A stretch of DNA of 64,000 bases, taken from contig NZ_AP022614.1 of NCBI RefSeq assembly GCF_010730575.1, positions 558,001-622,000 on the forward strand, written 5' to 3'. The stretch's first letter is position 1; the number at the start of each line of letters is the position of its first letter. Below are positions 11,001 through 21,580 of this stretch, one piece after another. The position numbers and the translations under genes are program-made. The stretch comes from Mycobacterium parmense (GTDB lineage Bacteria > Actinomycetota > Actinomycetes > Mycobacteriales > Mycobacteriaceae). A model generated the notes under the pieces. That model ran no database searches. It was not told the DNA's origin and was given only the letters and a program-made list of their open reading frames with translations.

Positions 11001-13165
11001 TGACGGTGCCGCGGGCAACCGACTATGTGCTGGCGCCCACCGAGCGCGGCGCCATCGACAACCTGCGCTTGACCGACACCCAAGTGCTCCCACCGGACGA
11101 CGGCTACGTGCAGGTCCGGGTCGAGGCCGCGGGACTGAACTTCCGGGACGTGCTCAACGTGCTGGGGCTCTACCCGGGCGATCCCGGTCCGATCGGCGGT
11201 GACTTCGCCGGGGTCGTCACCGAATTGGGCGGCGGCGTTACCGGCCTCGAGGTCGGTCAACGCGTCTACGGCTTCATGCAGGGCGCGTTCTCCAGCCGGT
11301 TCAACGTCCCGGTGCAGCTGCTGGCGCCGCTGCCCGACTGGCTGGACTCGGTGGCCGCGGCCACCATTCCCGCTGCGGCACTGACGGTTCGGCTCGCGTT
11401 CGACTGGGCCCAACTCAAGCCCGGGGACCGCGTGCTCGTGCACGCCGCCAGCGGTGGCGTCGGGTTGGCCGCGATCCAGATGGCGCAGCAGCACGGCGCG
11501 ACCGTCTTCGCCACGGCCAGCGTCTACAAGCGCGATGCGCTGCGGAAGCTGGGTGTGAAATACGTCTACGATTCGCGGACAACGGATTTCGCCGACCAGA
11601 TCCTGGCCGACACCGAGGGTGCCGGCGTCGACGTGGTGCTCAACAGCCTGACCAACGAGGGCTTCGTGGAAGCCACCGTGCGCGCCACCGCCCGCAACGG
11701 CCGGTTCGCCGAGATCGCAAAGCGCGACATCTGGACGCACGAGCAGATGGCCGCCGTGCGTCCCGATATCGCCTACGAGATCGTCGCGCTCGACGTCACC
11801 ACCCTGCAGGATCCCCAGCGCATCAAACGGTTGCTCACCGAGGTGTCCGCCGGGCTGGCCAGCGGGGAATGGACGGCGCTGCCCGCCGAGATCTACCCGC
11901 TGACCGAGGCGAAGACGGCGTTCCGGCGGATGCAGCAGGCGAGGCATATCGGCAAGATCGTGCTGCAGATGCCGAACCGGCTACAGCCGCGGGGCGATCG
12001 CAGCTACCTGATCACCGGTGGGCTCGGCGCAATCGGCCTGCATACGGCGGCCTACCTGGCCCAGCTGGGTGCCGGTGACATCGTGTTGACCAGCCGGCGC
12101 GCGCCCGACGGCCACGCGCAACAAGCGATCGACGACATCGTCGAGCGCTACCACTGCCGCATCCACACGTTCGCCGCCGACGTCGGTGACGAGTCCGAGG
12201 TGGCGAAGCTGCTCGAGCGGATCCGCGCCGAGCTGCCGCCGCTGGCAGGGGTGGCGCACCTGGCGGGCGTGCTCGACGACGCGCTGCTGGCCCAGCAGAA
12301 TCCCGAGCGATTCCGAACCACGCTGGCGCCCAAGGCTTTCGGCGCCGGCCACCTGGACCGGTTGACCAACGGCGACGAGCTCGACTTCTTCATCGTGTCT
12401 TCGTCGGTGTCCAGCTTGCTCGGTTCCCCCGGCCAGGCCAACTACTCCACCGCCAATGCGTTGCTCGACGGGCTGGTCGCGCAGCGCAAGGCGCGGGGCT
12501 TGCCGGCGACGGGCGTCAACTTCGGCCCCTGGGCGCAGGGGGGCATGGCCTCTTCGGAGGCCGCGCGCGCCAACATCGGCGCGCTGGGGCTGGTTCCACT
12601 GGAACCCTCCGCCGCGCTCAGCGCGCTCGCCGAGGTCGTCGCGAACGGAACCGGGCAGGCGACCGTCATCAAGGCGAATTGGGCGCGAGCCGCGAAGATG
12701 CTGGGCAATTCGCGTCCGCCGATCCTCGACCTGGTGCTGCCGAGTGCCGCCACGGAGGCGGCCGGGGACAGCGAGTTGCTCCGGCAACTGCAGGAGATTC
12801 CGGTGGCGCAGCGCGCCACGTTCGTCACCGAGTTCCTGCAGCGCGAAGTGCAGGGCTTCCTGCGGCTCGCGCAGCCGCCCGCGGCGACCAGCAGGTTCTT
12901 GGACCTGGGCACGGATTCACTGATGGCGGTCGAGCTTCGCAACCGGTTGCACAGCCAGTTCGGTGGCGCGTTCACGATCAACGCGACCGCGGTCTTCGAC
13001 TACCCGACGATCGGCGGGCTGGCCGAGTACCTGGCGGCCCAGCTGCCCGACGCCGGCTCACCGCCGGGCGGCGCGGAGCCGGCCGCCCCGCCGGAGCTCG
13101 CCCCGCCGCCGGCGCTCGCCCCGGCGCCGGCCGAGGGGTTCGGCTCGGGCGTCGTACAAGAGTGA
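2051..13165 (+). CDS. pks: Bimodular type I polyketide synthase, probable phleic acid synthase of the TPP locus
   Basis: The 3704-residue protein has two modules. Module 1 is KS (about 14-435; C184, H319, H359), AT (about 545-860; S638), KR (about 1180-1360; S1316, Y1329) and ACP (S1496). Module 2 is KS (C1731, H1866, H1906), AT (S2202), DH (H2500 in HxxxGxxxxP, D2677), ER ([11 protein letters not shown] near 3131), KR (from about 3318; Y3465) and ACP (S3623). Both ATs carry HAFH, the malonyl-CoA signature. No DH or ER lies between AT1 and KR1, and there is no thioesterase; a Pro/Ala-rich tail follows ACP2. KR1 has the A-type tryptophan W1321 and lacks the LDD motif; KR2 has LDD (B-type). Length, architecture and papA3/mmpL10 neighbours match the M. 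smegmatis TPP synthase. Alternative: another mycobacterial lipid PKS using malonyl units. Confidence 0.9.
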   Translation: MASVENLMEPASGFAIVGYAARFPGAADADEFWEVLREGRDAVSEVPQDRWDADEFFDPDPEAPGKVVTRRAGFVDDVTGFDAPFFGMSAREVNSLDPQHRLLLETAWRAVEHSGTAPTALADTNTGVFVGLATHDFLGMASDELTYAEIEPYMAIGTSSAAAAGRISHRLGLQGPAVAVDTACSSSLVAIHQACQALRLGECDLALAGGANVLLTPATMITFSHAHMLAPDGRCKTFDAAADGYVRGEGCGVIVIKRLEDAIRDGDRIRAVIRGSAVNQDGASGGLTVPNGVAQQRVIAAALKRAGVEPSDVGYLEAHGTGTSLGDPIEAQAAGAVLGVGREADRPLLIGSVKTNIGHLEAAAGIAGVIKVILSLEHELLPQHLHFREPSPHIPWDRLAVQVVQEPTSWERNGRRRIAGVSSFGFAGTNAHVVLEEAPDEGVVAVAPGPDATPGDPRLRVLPLSARTPEALMQVADQYRTWLRAHPEASLADVCATAGVARAHFEHRAALVVNSRESASELLGALADDRPAPGLVRGVSDRTPKTAWLFTGQGSQYAGMARELFETEPVFAETMSRCAAAVAEVLEKPLLDVIFDPDGDDTLRQTAYAQPALFAVEMGLARLWQSWGFEPDVVIGHSVGQYTAACVAGVFGLEDGALLLAERGRLFGSLPAGGRMVAVFAAAERVESLTDEFPNLSVAAYNGANTVLSGPADDLERAVALLEGDGVRCDWLETSHAFHSALLDPILDEFESYANRFEFSLPQRILVCNRTGAALGRSVKIDGAYWRRHARQPVEFAKSVRTLADLSCKVLLEVGPQPVLTAAAMRAWPDPATAPRAIASLRRNIADHRQIIEAVADAYVLGHLPDFGAITGPARKLDLPTYPFQHRQYWYTEKRVPPTNSVRTEAARLLEDGRIDDLAALLDGESGNRQTVDVLTKLAAQFNSKHNTRSTADVRYEISWKRSRAGESGAEASDGESAWLIVGDDAEAIRPLTDALAARGHRHSVLGLPTSDEDEQRLEAALRAAADDDPALRILHVAALDCGTAPSADSLARMQKHVLGGTRRLFCAAAAAGSRAPIWLVTRGAQRVTDADDVSAVQSCLWGFGRAASLEHPQVWGGLADLDEGAAAEWSALIDHVMSASRDHAPREDQVALRDQAVHVPRLVRRPRLPAAATPALRSDATYLVTGGLGGVGLEIAGYLAAHGARHLVLTSRRSPGEAAQRRIDALREKHGCEVRVVTADVADALEVARLLDTVRTDMPALAGVVHAAGEIGTTPLRNLDDAEVDRVFAGKVWGAWNLSEAVADTQLDFFLSTSSIASVWGGFGQTAYGAANAFLDGLAWRRRKRGAAGSSVNFGPWSAGMADEDARARLAARGVRTLSPADALAGMADLLSPGPDPGPAHGVVARIDWARFLPLYQQAGKRAFLAEMQHEVPDFAPAPAPAGKTQLVEQLTLAPVQRRRKLVVDYLREAVAEVTRVDAGEIREDAGFFDLGMDSLMAIELRQRIERGVGKEIPATLAMDYPRLSDVADYLLGDVLGLNEQASADSGRRQAAATTRTDEPIAIVAVSCRFPGAPDPEAFWEVLSGGVDAIREVPEDRFDIDEFYDPDPEAPGKIYSRFGGFLDGIDGFDPEFFGISPREAVWIEPQQRLMLETAWEGLERAGYSPAGLRGSRTGIFVGVGANEYSHLLSSESVDKIEPHFITGNALNAISGRVAFALGLEGPAVAVDTACSSSLVAVHQACQALHSGDCDMALAGGVNVLLSPVTIIAASRARMLSPVGRCKTFDASADGYVRSEGCGILVLKRLSDAERDGDRVCAVIPASAVNQDGASSGLTVPNGGAQQRLIATALARAGLAGPDVDYLEAHGTGTPLGDPIEVQAAGAVYGADRDAGRPLLMGSVKTNIGHLEAASGVAGLIKVVLSLQHEMLPQSLHFEKPSPHIPWDALPVRVVDKATPWQANGKPRRAGISSFGFTGTNAHVLIEEAPAPSPNPDEYSTGDILDDVTVATESDSRDEAVGVLALSARSPEALMALARRYEEWLNTHPKVDVADVCFTAGTGRSHFEHRAALVVDSVQSARELLAELAENRTRPGVTRGECADPPTTAWLFTGQGSQYPGMARELFDAEPIFADTVTRCAEAVSEMLSRPLLDVLFATDRDTGGEAGERLRHTSFAQPALFAVEMGLARLWQSRGVEPDVVLGHSVGQYAAACVAGVFSLEDGARLMAERGRLFGSLPAGGRMVAVFADAKYVEEIANEFALVSVAAYNGPNTVLSGPGPDLEQIVARCGGDGIRCSWLETSHAFHSELLEPVLGEFESYAARMRFAVPTLPLVCNRTGAVLTAETSLDAQYWRRHSRQPVQFAESVRTVAQLGCSVLMEIGPQPVLTGAAVQVWPEHLAAPRAIVSLRKGVGDRRQIAEAIAGAYVSGHRVRFAALHREPHRRLELPTYPFERRRFWPKSSGIAVDGPSVSGILGSAKDLASGDSVYTSRLSVKSQPWLSDHVIYGTVVVPGATYAAMALAAVGSPARVKDVFFYEPIILPERSSREVQLTLHPLEDNSDGQSAKFQVHSRPYGVRDAEWSLNADGTLIAGAAGLAGAEARPDGQEAEPIEAAIERMERMRPQELFETFADMELAWGPNWSGSLKSLWLGEGEAIGDITVGEELAEHLGTEPMHPVLMDLCTGVAFPAFPALRAAEQGVNDLFLPLRYGQVMLREKMPRRFYCRATWHTSGLDSETQVFDLDFVGRDGHHLGGIREFTVKRAPREALLRGLGGDATRLMYTLGWHEVPLPPRGDTEDAGHAPGTWLIAGFDELAAEMPGCVPFDRTADSGLLGQVLTQADERGMPFSGIVWRSAGPRGEESSTESVARLETEIANLLSAVHTLQADGGARLPNGLWIVTQRAVVTESGEPVDPVQSALWGLGRTIVNEEPALRARLVDYDGSAGAAHALAGLLGLPAPALDEPELALRQGKFLASRLLPWARSGHLTVPRATDYVLAPTERGAIDNLRLTDTQVLPPDDGYVQVRVEAAGLNFRDVLNVLGLYPGDPGPIGGDFAGVVTELGGGVTGLEVGQRVYGFMQGAFSSRFNVPVQLLAPLPDWLDSVAAATIPAAALTVRLAFDWAQLKPGDRVLVHAASGGVGLAAIQMAQQHGATVFATASVYKRDALRKLGVKYVYDSRTTDFADQILADTEGAGVDVVLNSLTNEGFVEATVRATARNGRFAEIAKRDIWTHEQMAAVRPDIAYEIVALDVTTLQDPQRIKRLLTEVSAGLASGEWTALPAEIYPLTEAKTAFRRMQQARHIGKIVLQMPNRLQPRGDRSYLITGGLGAIGLHTAAYLAQLGAGDIVLTSRRAPDGHAQQAIDDIVERYHCRIHTFAADVGDESEVAKLLERIRAELPPLAGVAHLAGVLDDALLAQQNPERFRTTLAPKAFGAGHLDRLTNGDELDFFIVSSSVSSLLGSPGQANYSTANALLDGLVAQRKARGLPATGVNFGPWAQGGMASSEAARANIGALGLVPLEPSAALSALAEVVANGTGQATVIKANWARAAKMLGNSRPPILDLVLPSAATEAAGDSELLRQLQEIPVAQRATFVTEFLQREVQGFLRLAQPPAATSRFLDLGTDSLMAVELRNRLHSQFGGAFTINATAVFDYPTIGGLAEYLAAQLPDAGSPPGGAEPAAPPELAPPPALAPAPAEGFGSGVVQE

Positions 13166-13240
13166 CGCCGGTCGCCGAGTGCCACACCGGCGTGTCGCTC
13201 GGCGCGCGAGGCGCGTCGTCGTCGAACGCCGGCGCGGGTG

Positions 13241-13612
13241 TCAGCCGCTGATGTCGAAACCGGCGATGACCTTCGTCGGGCGGACCCGCACCACCAGCTC
13301 GCCGGGAACGGCGTTGCGCCGGCCGAATTCCTCGGCGCGCTCGGCGCCCATGTATCGGCGGGCGATCCGGGTCGCGATGTCGAGGAGCTCAGGCGAGTCG
13401 TCGGTCAGCGAAGCCACCCCTTGCACCTGCACGAACGAATAGGGCGGGTGCGGGTCGTCGACGCAGATCACCACCCGCGAATCACGCGCCAGCGCACGGC
13501 CTTTCGGCGTGTCACGGCCGGTGTTGAACACCACCTGGCCGCCGTCGACGATGATCCACACCGGCGTGACCAGTGGACGGCCGTCCGCCGCGAGATATCG
13601 AGTTCGGCCATG
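13241..13612 (-). pseudogene. PPOX-class (F420/FMN-type) oxidoreductase, 5' damaged
   Basis: The last roughly 120 codons read as a coherent split-barrel PPOX protein: ADGRPLVTPVW, then TGRDTPKGRAL, CVDDPHPPYSFV and the end RVRPTKVIAGFDISG. Such proteins bind FMN or F420 and reduce small substrates. The frame has no plausible start codon near the homology boundary. The nearest ATG (13612, directly after the stop of the acyl-CoA dehydrogenase) reads MAELDI and then runs in the wrong frame; losing one base there would join MAEL to YLAADGRPL. The expected N-terminal helix of about 15-20 residues is also missing. I infer a frameshift plus 5' truncation. A sequencing error or an unusual start inside the upstream gene remain possible. 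Confidence 0.6.
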
Positions 13613-13614
13613 CG

Positions 13615-14721
13615 CTACAGCCGGGGCAGATCGTAGTCGCCGAGATGATCGATCAGGTTGTGCAGGTGGTCGCTCGAGGTGCCCAGGGTGTGCTCGATCG
13701 CGGTGAGCCGGGCCGCATAGTGGCTGACCGGATATTCGGCGGTGACGCCGATTCCGCCGTGCATCTGGATCGACTCCTGTGCGATGTGCCGTCCCGACCG
13801 GCCGATCTGCACCTTGGCGCGCGAGGCGATCAGCGGATCGAGATTGCCGTCGGCGATGGACATCCCGGCGTACAGGCTCATACTGCGCGCCAGCTCCAGC
13901 GACACGTACATGTCGGCGGCCCGCTGGGTGAGCGCCTGGAACTTGTTCAGCGTGACGCCGAACTGCTTGCGCGTCTTGAGGTAGTCGGTGGTCAGCCGCA
14001 GCGCTTCCTCCATCGCGCCGACGGCTTCGGCGCACAACCCCGACTGGATGCGGATGACGGCGTCGCGGATCGCCCGCGAGGCGTCGGCCGCTTCGCCCAG
14101 GGGTTCGGCGGCCGCGCCGTCGAGGTCGACCTGCGCCCCGCGCTGTCCGTCGAAGGTCCGGTACGGCCGGCGGGTGACGGCGCCCGCGTCGACCAGGAAC
14201 AGCCCGGTTCCGCCACCGGGCAGGGCGGCGCTGACCACCAGCGCGTCGGCGCCGTCACCAGCGAGCACCGGGTTCTTGCGTCCGGTCAGCGTCCACGAAT
14301 CACCTTGCTGGGCAGCCTCAGTGGTGACGGCCGCGGTCGGGTCGCGCTGCCCAGGCTCCAGGTGGGCGAAGGCCAGCAGCCGCTGGCCGGCCGCGACCTC
14401 GTCGAGCTGTTCCTTCTGGGCATCGGTGCCCAGCTCGGCGATCAGCGCTCCCGGTGCGAGCGCGGCGTGCAGGATCGGTTCGGGAGCCAGCCGGCGACCC
14501 ACCTCCGTGAGCACGACCATGATCTCGAGCTGGCCCGCCTCGTCCGGGTCGAACCCGAGGCCGAGGATCCCGGTGTCGGCGAGCTGACTCCAAACCTCGC
14601 GGCTCCAGCCCAGATCGGAGCCGATGACCTTGTTGCGGCTCTCCGGGTCGTAGGTGCGCGACAGCAGCTCGCGGGTGGTGTCGCGCAGCAGGGCCTGCTC
14701 GTCGCTCAGCTGAAAGTCCAT
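13615..14721 (-). CDS. Acyl-CoA dehydrogenase, small-subunit type
   Basis: A 368-residue flavoprotein of the acyl-CoA dehydrogenase fold, beginning MDFQLSDEQALLRDTTREL. Typical blocks include RKQFGVTLNKFQAL and QMHGGIGVTAEYP. It lacks the C-terminal Y-E-G-T motif that carries the catalytic glutamate in short-chain enzymes. It follows a second acyl-CoA dehydrogenase by 7 bp on the same strand. Paired, unequal ACADs (FadE17/FadE18, FadE26/27, PimC/PimD) form heterotetramers in mycobacteria and relatives, and I infer the same here. The substrate is unknown; a bulky or dicarboxylic acyl-CoA would fit the family. The start was set at the ATG beginning the conserved N-terminus rather than an upstream one at 14826. 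Confidence 0.85.
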   Translation of the reverse strand: MDFQLSDEQALLRDTTRELLSRTYDPESRNKVIGSDLGWSREVWSQLADTGILGLGFDPDEAGQLEIMVVLTEVGRRLAPEPILHAALAPGALIAELGTDAQKEQLDEVAAGQRLLAFAHLEPGQRDPTAAVTTEAAQQGDSWTLTGRKNPVLAGDGADALVVSAALPGGGTGLFLVDAGAVTRRPYRTFDGQRGAQVDLDGAAAEPLGEAADASRAIRDAVIRIQSGLCAEAVGAMEEALRLTTDYLKTRKQFGVTLNKFQALTQRAADMYVSLELARSMSLYAGMSIADGNLDPLIASRAKVQIGRSGRHIAQESIQMHGGIGVTAEYPVSHYAARLTAIEHTLGTSSDHLHNLIDHLGDYDLPRL

Positions 14722-14728
14722 GCCTGCC

Positions 14729-15889
<1,161 letters not shown>

Positions 15890-16081
15890 GGCCGCCTCCT
15901 GTCGTCGGGGTGAACGCGGGGCCTGCTCCTAACCGGCTGTCGGGCTCGGGTCGCGCGCTCAGACTTCCATCTTGACCCATCGCCCGTCGGGTCTGTCCAC
16001 AGCCTCGGATTAATCCACAAGCTCCGGGCCGGGCGGGCCCGGAGCGACCCTGGCGACGGCCGGCGGACCTACGGTCGGCCC

Positions 16082-16915
16082 ATGCGAACAGAACTTCCCG
16101 CCGAGCGGTTGCATCGGCGGCTCGGCGCCGAACCGGAGGCCGAACCGGACACCGCTGGGCCGGAGCAGGACGACGATGCGCCCGACGAGGATCAGAACTC
16201 GCTGCTGCCGCGGTGGCTCCCCGACGCGTCGGGGAGCGGTGGCTGGGTCGCCAAGCTGCGCGCGGACCCGGGACGCGCCGGGGCGATCGGGCTGGCGATC
16301 GTGGCCGCCCTGGCTGTCCTGGTGACCGTCTTCACGCTGATGCGCGACCGGCCCGCCCCGGTGATGTCGGCGAAGCTGCCACCGGTGCAGAAGGCGTCGA
16401 CGGCAAGCCCGACGCCGTCGGCGGCCCCCGCCGGCGACCGGCCGGTGGTCGTGAGCGTCGTCGGCCTGGTGCACAAGCCCGGCCTGGTCACGCTGACGCC
16501 CGGCGCGCGCATCGCCGACGCGCTGCGGGCCGCCGGCGGCGCCGTCGACGGCGCGGACACCATTGGGCTCAACATGGCCCGCCCGCTCGACGACGGCGAG
16601 CAGATCGTTGTGGGGTTGGCGCCGGTGTCCGGCCAGCCGACGGCGCTGGGCAGCTCGGTGGCGGCGGGGCCGACGCCGACGTCCAGGCCGCCCTCGCCCG
16701 GCTCGGGCAAGCCGAAACCGGGGGCGGCGCTCGACCTGAACACCGCTACCGCCGAGCAGCTGGACGCCCTGCCCGGCGTCGGGCCGGTCACTGCCGCAGC
16801 GATTGTGTCGTGGCGGCAGGCCAACGGCAGGTTCACCAGCGTCGATCAGCTCGGCGAGGTCGACGGCATCGGTCCGGCGAGGCTGGACAAGCTGCGTCCG
16901 CTGGTTCGCGTCTGA
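16082..16915 (+). CDS. comEA: ComEA-like DNA-binding protein with SLBB and helix-hairpin-helix domains
   Basis: A 277-residue membrane-anchored protein: acidic cytoplasmic N-terminus, one transmembrane helix (about 66-87), a Pro/Ser/Ala-rich linker, an SLBB domain (about 121-180) and tandem HhH motifs at the C-terminus (LPGVGPVTAAAI and VDGIGPARLDKL). ComEA binds double-stranded DNA outside the membrane during natural transformation in other bacteria. Whether mycobacteria use it for uptake is unsettled. It matches Rv2415c. comEC follows after 5 bp and holA after that, so the three probably form one operon. Confidence 0.9.
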   Translation: MRTELPAERLHRRLGAEPEAEPDTAGPEQDDDAPDEDQNSLLPRWLPDASGSGGWVAKLRADPGRAGAIGLAIVAALAVLVTVFTLMRDRPAPVMSAKLPPVQKASTASPTPSAAPAGDRPVVVSVVGLVHKPGLVTLTPGARIADALRAAGGAVDGADTIGLNMARPLDDGEQIVVGLAPVSGQPTALGSSVAAGPTPTSRPPSPGSGKPKPGAALDLNTATAEQLDALPGVGPVTAAAIVSWRQANGRFTSVDQLGEVDGIGPARLDKLRPLVRV

Positions 16916-16920
16916 TACCC

Positions 16921-18510
16921 GTGCGCGAGGCCGGATCCGGCGAGTCACCCGTCGACGTTCGCCTGGTGCCCGCCGCGCTGACCTGCTGGCTGGTCACCGC
17001 CGCCGGGATCTGGTGGCCGGTCGGCCGTGCGCTGGCGTCGTGCTGCGTGGTGATCGCCGCCGCGGGTGTGCTGGCCGCGCGCGCGGCGCGCCGGCCGGGC
17101 CGGGCCGCGTTACGGCCGGTCAGCGTTGGTGTGGTGGCCGTAGGTGTGGTCGGAACGGGTTTCGGGTTCGCGATCGCAATGCGCGCCGACGCGGTAGATC
17201 GCCACCCGATCGCCGCGGCGTTCGGGCACACGGCTCCGGTGACGGTCACGCCCGCCGAGAGCGCGGTGCCGCTAGGGAGCGGTCGGTTGATGTTCCGCGC
17301 CACCCTGCAGCTACTGGGATCCGAGGCGATGTCCGGCCGGGTTGTCGTTTTCGCGCGGGCAGCGGAGTTCGGCCCCGAGACCGTCATGGTGGGCCGGCCC
17401 GTCCGGTTCGCCGCCCGCATCGGCCGCCCGGCGCGCCGCGACCTCACCGTCGCGGTCCTCAACGCGTCGGGCTCCCCGACCACGGGCACAGCGGGCGTGT
17501 TGCAGCGGGCCGCCCACGCCGTGCGCGGTCGGTTCGCCGCCGCCGTCCGCGACACCCTGCCGCCCGACCAGGCGGCGATGCTGCCGGCGCTGGTGCTCGG
17601 TGACACCTCGGCCGTCAGCCCCGAGGCGGGTCGGGATTTTCGTTCGGCGGGCATGACACATCTGACGGCGGTCTCGGGAGCCAACGTCACGATCGTGTGT
17701 GCGGCGGTGCTGTTCTCGGCCCGGCTGGTCGGCCCGCGGGTCGCCGTGGTCCTGGCCGCGGCGGCGCTGGTGGCATTCGTCTTCGTCGTGCAGCCGACGG
17801 CGAGCGTGTTGCGGGCGGCCGTGATGGGCGCCATCGCCCTGACGGGGATGCTGTCGTCGCGGCGGCGCCAGGCGATCCCGGCGCTGTCGGCGACGGTGCT
17901 GGTCCTGCTGGCGGTCGCGCCCCAGCTGGCGGTCGACGTGGGCTTCGCGCTGTCGGTCCTGGCGACGGCGGCTCTGGTCGTCGTCGCGCCCGCGTGGTCG
18001 CGGCGCCTGGTGGCCAGGGGCTGGCCCAAGCCGCCGGCGGACGCGCTCGCGGTCGCGTGCGCCGCGCACCTGGTGACCGCCCCACTGGTCGCCGCGATCT
18101 CCGGCCGATTCAGCCTCGTGGCGGTCGCCGCCAACCTCGCCGCCGCACCTGTCATCGCGCCGATCACCGTGCTGGGCAGCGCGTCGGCCGCGCTGTGTCC
18201 ACTGTGGCGGTCCGGCGCGCAGCTGCTGATCCGTTTCACCGGCCCGGAGGTGTGGTGGGTCGTGCACGTCGCCCGGTGGGCCGCCCGGGTGCCCGCGGCG
18301 ACGGTGCCCGTCCCGGCCGGCGTGGCCGGAGTCCTGGTGGTCGCAGGTGTGACCGCGGCGGTGCTCGCGATGGTCGCGCTGTTGCGTCGTCGCCGGTGGT
18401 TTCGCCGGGCGGCCCGGCTGGGCGCCGCGTCGATCGTCCTGTGCGGCGTGGCCTGGTCTTTGTCGGCGTCTTTGTCGGGGTCTTTGTCGGGATTGGTCGG
18501 TCCCTCGTGA
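16921..18510 (+). CDS. comEC: ComEC/Rec2 family competence membrane protein
   Basis: A 529-residue polytopic membrane protein of the ComEC/Rec2 family, the channel through which single-stranded DNA would cross the membrane. The GTG at 16921 was chosen because it sits 5 bp after comEA and gives a length near the 514 residues of Rv2414c; the frame is open much further upstream inside comEA. The competence core is visible as MLPALVLGDTSAVSP, RSAGMTHLTAVSGANV and the long row of hydrophobic helices after it. The C-terminal metallo-beta-lactamase domain of Bacillus ComEC is absent, as usual in mycobacteria. The last codons are a short tandem repeat (see repeat). Confidence 0.88.
   Translation: MREAGSGESPVDVRLVPAALTCWLVTAAGIWWPVGRALASCCVVIAAAGVLAARAARRPGRAALRPVSVGVVAVGVVGTGFGFAIAMRADAVDRHPIAAAFGHTAPVTVTPAESAVPLGSGRLMFRATLQLLGSEAMSGRVVVFARAAEFGPETVMVGRPVRFAARIGRPARRDLTVAVLNASGSPTTGTAGVLQRAAHAVRGRFAAAVRDTLPPDQAAMLPALVLGDTSAVSPEAGRDFRSAGMTHLTAVSGANVTIVCAAVLFSARLVGPRVAVVLAAAALVAFVFVVQPTASVLRAAVMGAIALTGMLSSRRRQAIPALSATVLVLLAVAPQLAVDVGFALSVLATAALVVVAPAWSRRLVARGWPKPPADALAVACAAHLVTAPLVAAISGRFSLVAVAANLAAAPVIAPITVLGSASAALCPLWRSGAQLLIRFTGPEVWWVVHVARWAARVPAATVPVPAGVAGVLVVAGVTAAVLAMVALLRRRRWFRRAARLGAASIVLCGVAWSLSASLSGSLSGLVGPS
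18457..18492 (+). repeat. Three 12-bp tandem repeats at the end of comEC
   Basis: Three consecutive copies of TCTTTGTCGGSG (18457-18468, 18469-18480, 18481-18492) encode repeated Ser-Leu-Ser-(Ala/Gly) units at the ComEC C-terminus. The unit is a multiple of three, so copy changes would keep the frame. It is likely length-polymorphic between strains. Confidence 0.85.
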
Positions 18511-18522
18511 CACCATCGTGGG

Positions 18523-19485
18523 GTGAGCGAGGATTCGCCGTTGCACCTTGTCCTGGGAGACGAGGAATTGTTGGTCGAGCGCGCCGTGGCCGACGTGTTG
18601 CGGGCGGCCCGCGAGCGGGCCGGCACAGACGACGTTCCGGTCAACCGGATGCGGGCCGGCGACGTCAGCACCTATGAACTCGCCGAACTGCTGAGCCCTT
18701 CGTTGTTCGGGGACGAGCGCGTCGTGGTGCTGGAGGCCGCCGCCGAGGCCGGCAAGGAGGCTGTGGCGGTGATCGCCGCGGCGGCCGCCGACGTTCCGCA
18801 GGGCATCGTGCTGGTGGTGGTGCACTCGGGCGGCGGCCGGGCCAAAGCGCTGGCCGGCGAGCTGCAGTCGTTGGGGGCCGTCGTGCATCCGTGCGCGCGC
18901 ATCACCAAAGCCGGCGAGCGCGTCGACTTCGTCCGCAAGGAGTTTCGCGCCCTGCGGGTCAAGGCCGACGAGGAGACCGTGACCGCGCTGCTGGACGCGG
19001 TCGGCTCCGATCTGCGCGAGATCGCTTCAGCCTGTTCACAATTGGTGTCCGATACCGCCGGCCAGGTCGATGCGGCGGCGGTCAGGCGCTATCACAGCGG
19101 CAAGGCCGAGGTGAAGGGCTTCGACGTCGCGGACAAAGCCGTGGCCGGCGATGTGGCGGGCGCCACCGAGGCGTTGCGGTGGGCGATGATGCGCGGCGAG
19201 CCGCTGGTGGTCCTGGCCGACGCTCTCGCCGAGGCCATCCATGCGATCGGGCGGGTGGCGCCGCTCTCGGGGGACCCCTACCGCCTGGCGGCGCAACTGG
19301 GCATGCCGCCCTGGCGGGTGCAGAAGACGCAGAAGCAGGCCCGGCGCTGGTCACGCGAGTCGGTCGCGAGCGCCATGAAGGTGGTGGCGACGCTCAACGC
19401 GGACGTCAAGGGCGCCGCGGCCGACGCAGATTACGCGCTGGAATCCGCGGTCCGCAAGGTCGCGGAGCTGGCGGGTGGCCGCTAG
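18523..19485 (+). CDS. holA: DNA polymerase III delta subunit
   Basis: A 320-residue clamp-loader delta subunit, which opens the beta clamp during DnaE loading. It starts with [21 protein letters not shown], the N-terminal strand/helix of the family, and keeps the [12 protein letters not shown] block near residue 60. Length and order match Rv2413c (316 residues). The GTG at 18523 lies 12 bp after comEC, in the same operon. It converges with rpsT (7 bp between stops). Confidence 0.93.
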   Translation: MSEDSPLHLVLGDEELLVERAVADVLRAARERAGTDDVPVNRMRAGDVSTYELAELLSPSLFGDERVVVLEAAAEAGKEAVAVIAAAAADVPQGIVLVVVHSGGGRAKALAGELQSLGAVVHPCARITKAGERVDFVRKEFRALRVKADEETVTALLDAVGSDLREIASACSQLVSDTAGQVDAAAVRRYHSGKAEVKGFDVADKAVAGDVAGATEALRWAMMRGEPLVVLADALAEAIHAIGRVAPLSGDPYRLAAQLGMPPWRVQKTQKQARRWSRESVASAMKVVATLNADVKGAAADADYALESAVRKVAELAGGR

Positions 19486-19492
19486 ACCCGGC

Positions 19493-19753
19493 TCAGAGCT
19501 TGTTCAGGGCGCGGGCCAGGGCCGACTTCTTGTTGGCTGCCTGGTTCTTGTGGATGACGCCCTTGCTGGCCGCCTTGTCCAGCTTGCGGTTGGTCGACAG
19601 CAGCAACTCCGCGGCCTTCTCTTTGTCACCGGTGTCTGCGGCCTCGCGGAATGCGCGAACGGCGGTGCGAAGCGACGACTTCACCGATTTGTTGCGCAGG
19701 CGGGCGCGCTCATTCGTGCGATTGCGCTTCTGCTGCGACTTGATGTTGGCCAC
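19493..19753 (-). CDS. rpsT: 30S ribosomal protein S20
   Basis: An 86-residue basic helical protein, [20 protein letters not shown] at the N-terminus, which is diagnostic for S20. It binds 16S rRNA early in 30S assembly. It is monocistronic, convergent with holA and divergent from the ATP-grasp gene; the 156-bp leader contains the palindrome ACTACTGTAGT. Same position as Rv2412. Confidence 0.97.
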   Translation of the reverse strand: MANIKSQQKRNRTNERARLRNKSVKSSLRTAVRAFREAADTGDKEKAAELLLSTNRKLDKAASKGVIHKNQAANKKSALARALNKL

Positions 19754-19909
19754 GCGTGAGTTCCTTCTTCGAATCGACGAGTGCTGCGGCTGCGACTTCG
19801 GCGCCGGCGACTACTGTAGTGACTGCTCAGGTTATCAGTCGGTTACGTTTTCTCCCAAAATGGGAATGGGTGGCCTGCGAAAACCCCTATTTAAGGCAGC
19901 ATTTGATAA

Positions 19910-21580
19910 GTGAGTCTTACAAACCAGCTTGAGGAAACCGGACACGCTCCTCGCGCCTTTGCACGGTCCGAGCGCATCTTCGGCGGTTACAACACGTCGG
20001 ATGGCTACCGCATGGCTTTCGACGAGATGTTCGACGCCCAGGGCAACGTACGCGGACCCTACAAAGGCATCTACGCCGAGCTCGCCCCGTCGGACGCGTC
20101 GGAGCTCAAAGCCCGCGCCGAAGCCCTCGGGCGCGCGTTCATCGACCAGGGCATCACCTTTTCACTGTCCGGTCAGGAACGGCCCTTCCCGCTCGACCTG
20201 GTGCCGCGGGTCATCTCGGCCGCCGAATGGACCAAGCTGGAGCGCGGCATCACCCAGCGGGTCAAGGCCCTCGAGATGTACCTCGACGACATCTACGGCG
20301 ACCAGGAGATCCTCAACGACGACATCATCCCGCGCCGCCTGATCAGCTCCTGTGAGCACTTCCACCGGCAGGCGGTGGGGATCGTGCCTCCCAACGGCGT
20401 GCGCATCCACGTCGCCGGCATCGACCTGATCCGCGACGACCGCGGCAACTTCCGGGTTCTCGAGGACAACCTGCGCTCGCCCTCGGGCGTGTCCTACGTC
20501 ATGGAGAATCGGCGCACCATGGCGCGGGTATTTCCCAACCTGTTCGCCACCCACCGGGTCCGTGCGGTCGACGACTACTCCTCGCACCTGCTGCGGGCGC
20601 TGCGCAACTCGGCGGCCACCAACGAGGCCGATCCCACCGTGGTGGTGCTGACCCCCGGTGTGGCGAATTCGGCCTACTTCGAGCACTCGCTGCTGGCCCG
20701 CCAGATGGGTGTGGAGCTGGTCGAGGGCCGCGACCTGTTCTGCCGCGACAACCAGGTGTACATGCGCACCACCGAGGGCGAACGCCAGGTCGATGTCATC
20801 TATCGCCGCATCGACGACACCTTCCTGGACCCGCTGCAGTTCCGCGCCGACTCGGTGCTCGGGGTCGCGGGGCTGGTCAACGCGGCCCGCGCCGGCAACG
20901 TCGTCATCTCCAGCGCGATCGGCAACGGCGTCGGGGACGACAAGCTCGTCTACACCTACGTGCCGACCATGATCGAGTACTACCTGGGTGAGAAGCCGCT
21001 GCTGGCCAACGTGGAGACGTTGCGCTGCTGGCTCGACGACGAACGCGAGGAGGTGCTGGACCGGATCGACGAGCTGGTCCTCAAGCCGGTCGAGGGGTCC
21101 GGCGGTTACGGCATCGTCTTCGGCCCGGACGCTTCCGAGAAGGAGCTGAACGCCGTCGCCAAGAAGATTCGCGACGACCCGCGCAGCTGGATCGCGCAGC
21201 CGATGATGGAACTGTCCACCGTGCCGACGCAGATCGGCAGTTCGCTGGCGCCGCGCTATGTCGACCTGCGGCCGTTCGCGGTCAACGACGGCAACGACGT
21301 GTGGGTGCTGCCCGGGGGGCTGACGCGGGTGGCCCTCGTGGAGGGATCGCGGGTGGTCAACTCCAGCCAGGGCGGCGGGTCCAAGGACACCTGGGTGCTG
21401 GCGCCGCGCGCGTCGGGCGGCGACCGGGAGCTGGGCGCCGCCGAGGTGGTGCGGGCCCTGCCCGGCAACTTGCAGGACCCCGACTCCGACGACGGGCCGG
21501 GCTCGCACCCGGCACTCCCGAATGACCTCATGAAGCACGAACAGCTTCAGCAGCAGCAACAGCAGAGGGCGGTGCACTGA
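19910..21580 (+). CDS. Circularly permuted ATP-grasp type 2 protein (Rv2411c homologue)
   Basis: A 556-residue protein of the circularly permuted ATP-grasp family (former DUF404/DUF407). Conserved blocks are visible: RVLEDNLRSPSGVSYV, VDVIYRRIDDTFLDP, LVYTYVPTMIEYYL, LVLKPVEGSGGYG (ATP-binding loop) and DLRPFAVN. Family members are proposed to form amide bonds, but the substrate of this one is unknown. The C-terminus carries a glutamine run (EQLQQQQQQR). The gene overlaps the next by one base (TGATG), and three genes (ATP-grasp, alpha-E, transglutaminase) form a translationally coupled operon. The start is GTG at 19910. Confidence 0.9.
   Translation: MSLTNQLEETGHAPRAFARSERIFGGYNTSDGYRMAFDEMFDAQGNVRGPYKGIYAELAPSDASELKARAEALGRAFIDQGITFSLSGQERPFPLDLVPRVISAAEWTKLERGITQRVKALEMYLDDIYGDQEILNDDIIPRRLISSCEHFHRQAVGIVPPNGVRIHVAGIDLIRDDRGNFRVLEDNLRSPSGVSYVMENRRTMARVFPNLFATHRVRAVDDYSSHLLRALRNSAATNEADPTVVVLTPGVANSAYFEHSLLARQMGVELVEGRDLFCRDNQVYMRTTEGERQVDVIYRRIDDTFLDPLQFRADSVLGVAGLVNAARAGNVVISSAIGNGVGDDKLVYTYVPTMIEYYLGEKPLLANVETLRCWLDDEREEVLDRIDELVLKPVEGSGGYGIVFGPDASEKELNAVAKKIRDDPRSWIAQPMMELSTVPTQIGSSLAPRYVDLRPFAVNDGNDVWVLPGGLTRVALVEGSRVVNSSQGGGSKDTWVLAPRASGGDRELGAAEVVRALPGNLQDPDSDDGPGSHPALPNDLMKHEQLQQQQQQRAVH

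Noticed and set aside
9449-11947. An 832-codon minus-strand frame opposite the DH-ER part of pks
   Set aside because: No family resemblance, and the plus strand shows well-defined DH and ER motifs over the same bases.
13241-14035. A full 264-codon protein in the PPOX frame
   Set aside because: Only the last part reads as PPOX; the first 140 codons are the out-of-frame complement of the acyl-CoA dehydrogenase reading and contain no family sequence.
16833-18671. A 612-codon minus-strand frame opposite comEC
   Set aside because: Thr/Ala/Arg-rich composition typical of the complement of a hydrophobic membrane-protein gene; comEA-comEC-holA are well supported on the plus strand.
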